Below are positions 63,642-64,000 of a stretch of DNA of 64,000 bases, piece after piece. The position numbers and the translations under genes are program-made. Position 1 is the stretch's first letter. The number at the start of each line of letters is the position of its first letter. The notes under the pieces were generated by a model. It had not been told where the DNA came from and did not search any database. It was given only the letters and a program-made list of their open reading frames with translations. Source of the stretch: Candidatus Cetobacterium colombiensis (lineage in GTDB: Bacteria > Fusobacteriota > Fusobacteriia > Fusobacteriales > Fusobacteriaceae). The stretch spans positions 1-64,000 of the forward strand of contig NZ_JAVIKH010000001.1 in the NCBI RefSeq assembly GCF_033962415.1, read 5' to 3'.

Positions 63642-64000
63642 TGAAAATTAAATATTTGTTATTTGTACTGTTCTTTTGTTTAATGGATTTATTCTTATTT
63701 TTATATTTTCAAAAAGATTTATTGGTTTTTAGATCAAGTTTTTGGATTGGGCATTTTGTATTAGCTTTATTATTTATATATTTAAATAATAAACTTTTAC
63801 AAGGGAAAGAATTTGACATATTTATTTTAATTTTCCCTGCAGTTGGCTATATTTTACTTTTTATAAGTAGCTTTTTAAATTTTCAAAAGCATTTTGAGAG
63901 TGAAGTAGAAATAAATGAAAATTTAAATAAATATATTTTAGATGGGGAAAAAGAGATAATAGTTAATCAATCAATAGATTTGAATTTGATTGGAGCTTAT
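63641..64000 (+). CDS. PelE-like membrane protein, N-terminal part
   Basis: About 119 residues are visible before the window ends. There are several hydrophobic segments (KIKYLLFVLFFCLMDLFLFL, FWIGHFVLALLFIYL, IFILIFPAVGYILLF), then a charged region from NFQKHF. PelE of Pseudomonas has membrane helices followed by TPR repeats, and pelE directly follows in this gene order, so a PelE-like role is inferred. It starts at ATG 63641 overlapping the preceding stop. The 3' end lies outside the window. Confidence 0.65.
   Translation, partial: MKIKYLLFVLFFCLMDLFLFLYFQKDLLVFRSSFWIGHFVLALLFIYLNNKLLQGKEFDIFILIFPAVGYILLFISSFLNFQKHFESEVEINENLNKYILDGEKEIIVNQSIDLNLIGAY

Overview
The window is AT-rich, densely packed bacterial DNA with short promoters, A/G-rich ribosome binding sites and U-run terminators. 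Gene content points to the Fusobacteriota. The 6-phospho-alpha-glucosidase closely resembles, from memory, MalH of Fusobacterium mortiferum, there are several AAA-ATPase-like/PD-(D/E)XK proteins, and MinCDE is present. Genus (Fusobacterium or Cetobacterium-like) is inference and was not tested by search.

Region 1 (1-27446) is a large O-antigen/surface-glycan locus, all on the + strand. It is a chain of modules joined by duplicated dTDP-rhamnose genes. A 3' rfbD exon and a rhamnosyltransferase lead into rfbB copy 1. Then come an acetyltransferase, a glycosyltransferase and a CDP-sugar set (rfbH, rfbF, rfbG, a YerE-like ThDP enzyme and a YerF-like reductase) that should make a yersiniose-like branched 3,6-dideoxy sugar. 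A first flippase, rfbACD and rfbB copy 2 follow, then a second acetyltransferase, a glycosyltransferase, ugd, a second flippase, an acyltransferase split at a tetranucleotide repeat, glmM and galU. Both rfbB genes carry the same 2462-bp group II intron at the same site, and the tail of a third, related intron lies in rfbD at the left edge. Splicing would restore rfbB exactly in frame. The two introns and 403 bp of downstream DNA form a 2.87-kb direct repeat around about 14.8 kb.

Region 2 (27468-41263) is an accessory island. It holds VanZ, four AAA-ATPase-like paralogues (two of them mosaics of near-identical and diverged blocks, one truncated), a shortened Rpn nuclease, a small XRE regulator with a palindromic operator candidate, a MNT antitoxin with a broken HEPN toxin, and two Fic proteins. 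Many of these genes sit between copies of one terminator/extended -10 promoter/RBS cassette. A maltose-type PTS operon (RpiR regulator, EIICB, MalH) is embedded in the island.

Region 3 (41364-56262) is mostly carbon metabolism: an exported FMN/FAD reductase, an N-acetylmuramic acid operon (murQ-murP-murR), initiator tRNA-Met, a raffinose/melibiose-type operon (ABC transporter and GH36 alpha-galactosidase) facing a LacI regulator and a GH32 sucrase, a D-lactate dehydrogenase and an aquaporin.

Region 4 (56438-64000) has minCDE, a cysteine-rich ferredoxin-like protein, and the start of a Pel-type exopolysaccharide locus. That locus contains a separate glycoside hydrolase, a PelD-like receptor that keeps an RxxD c-di-GMP site beside a degenerate GGDEF, a PelA-type deacetylase, and a membrane protein cut by the window edge.
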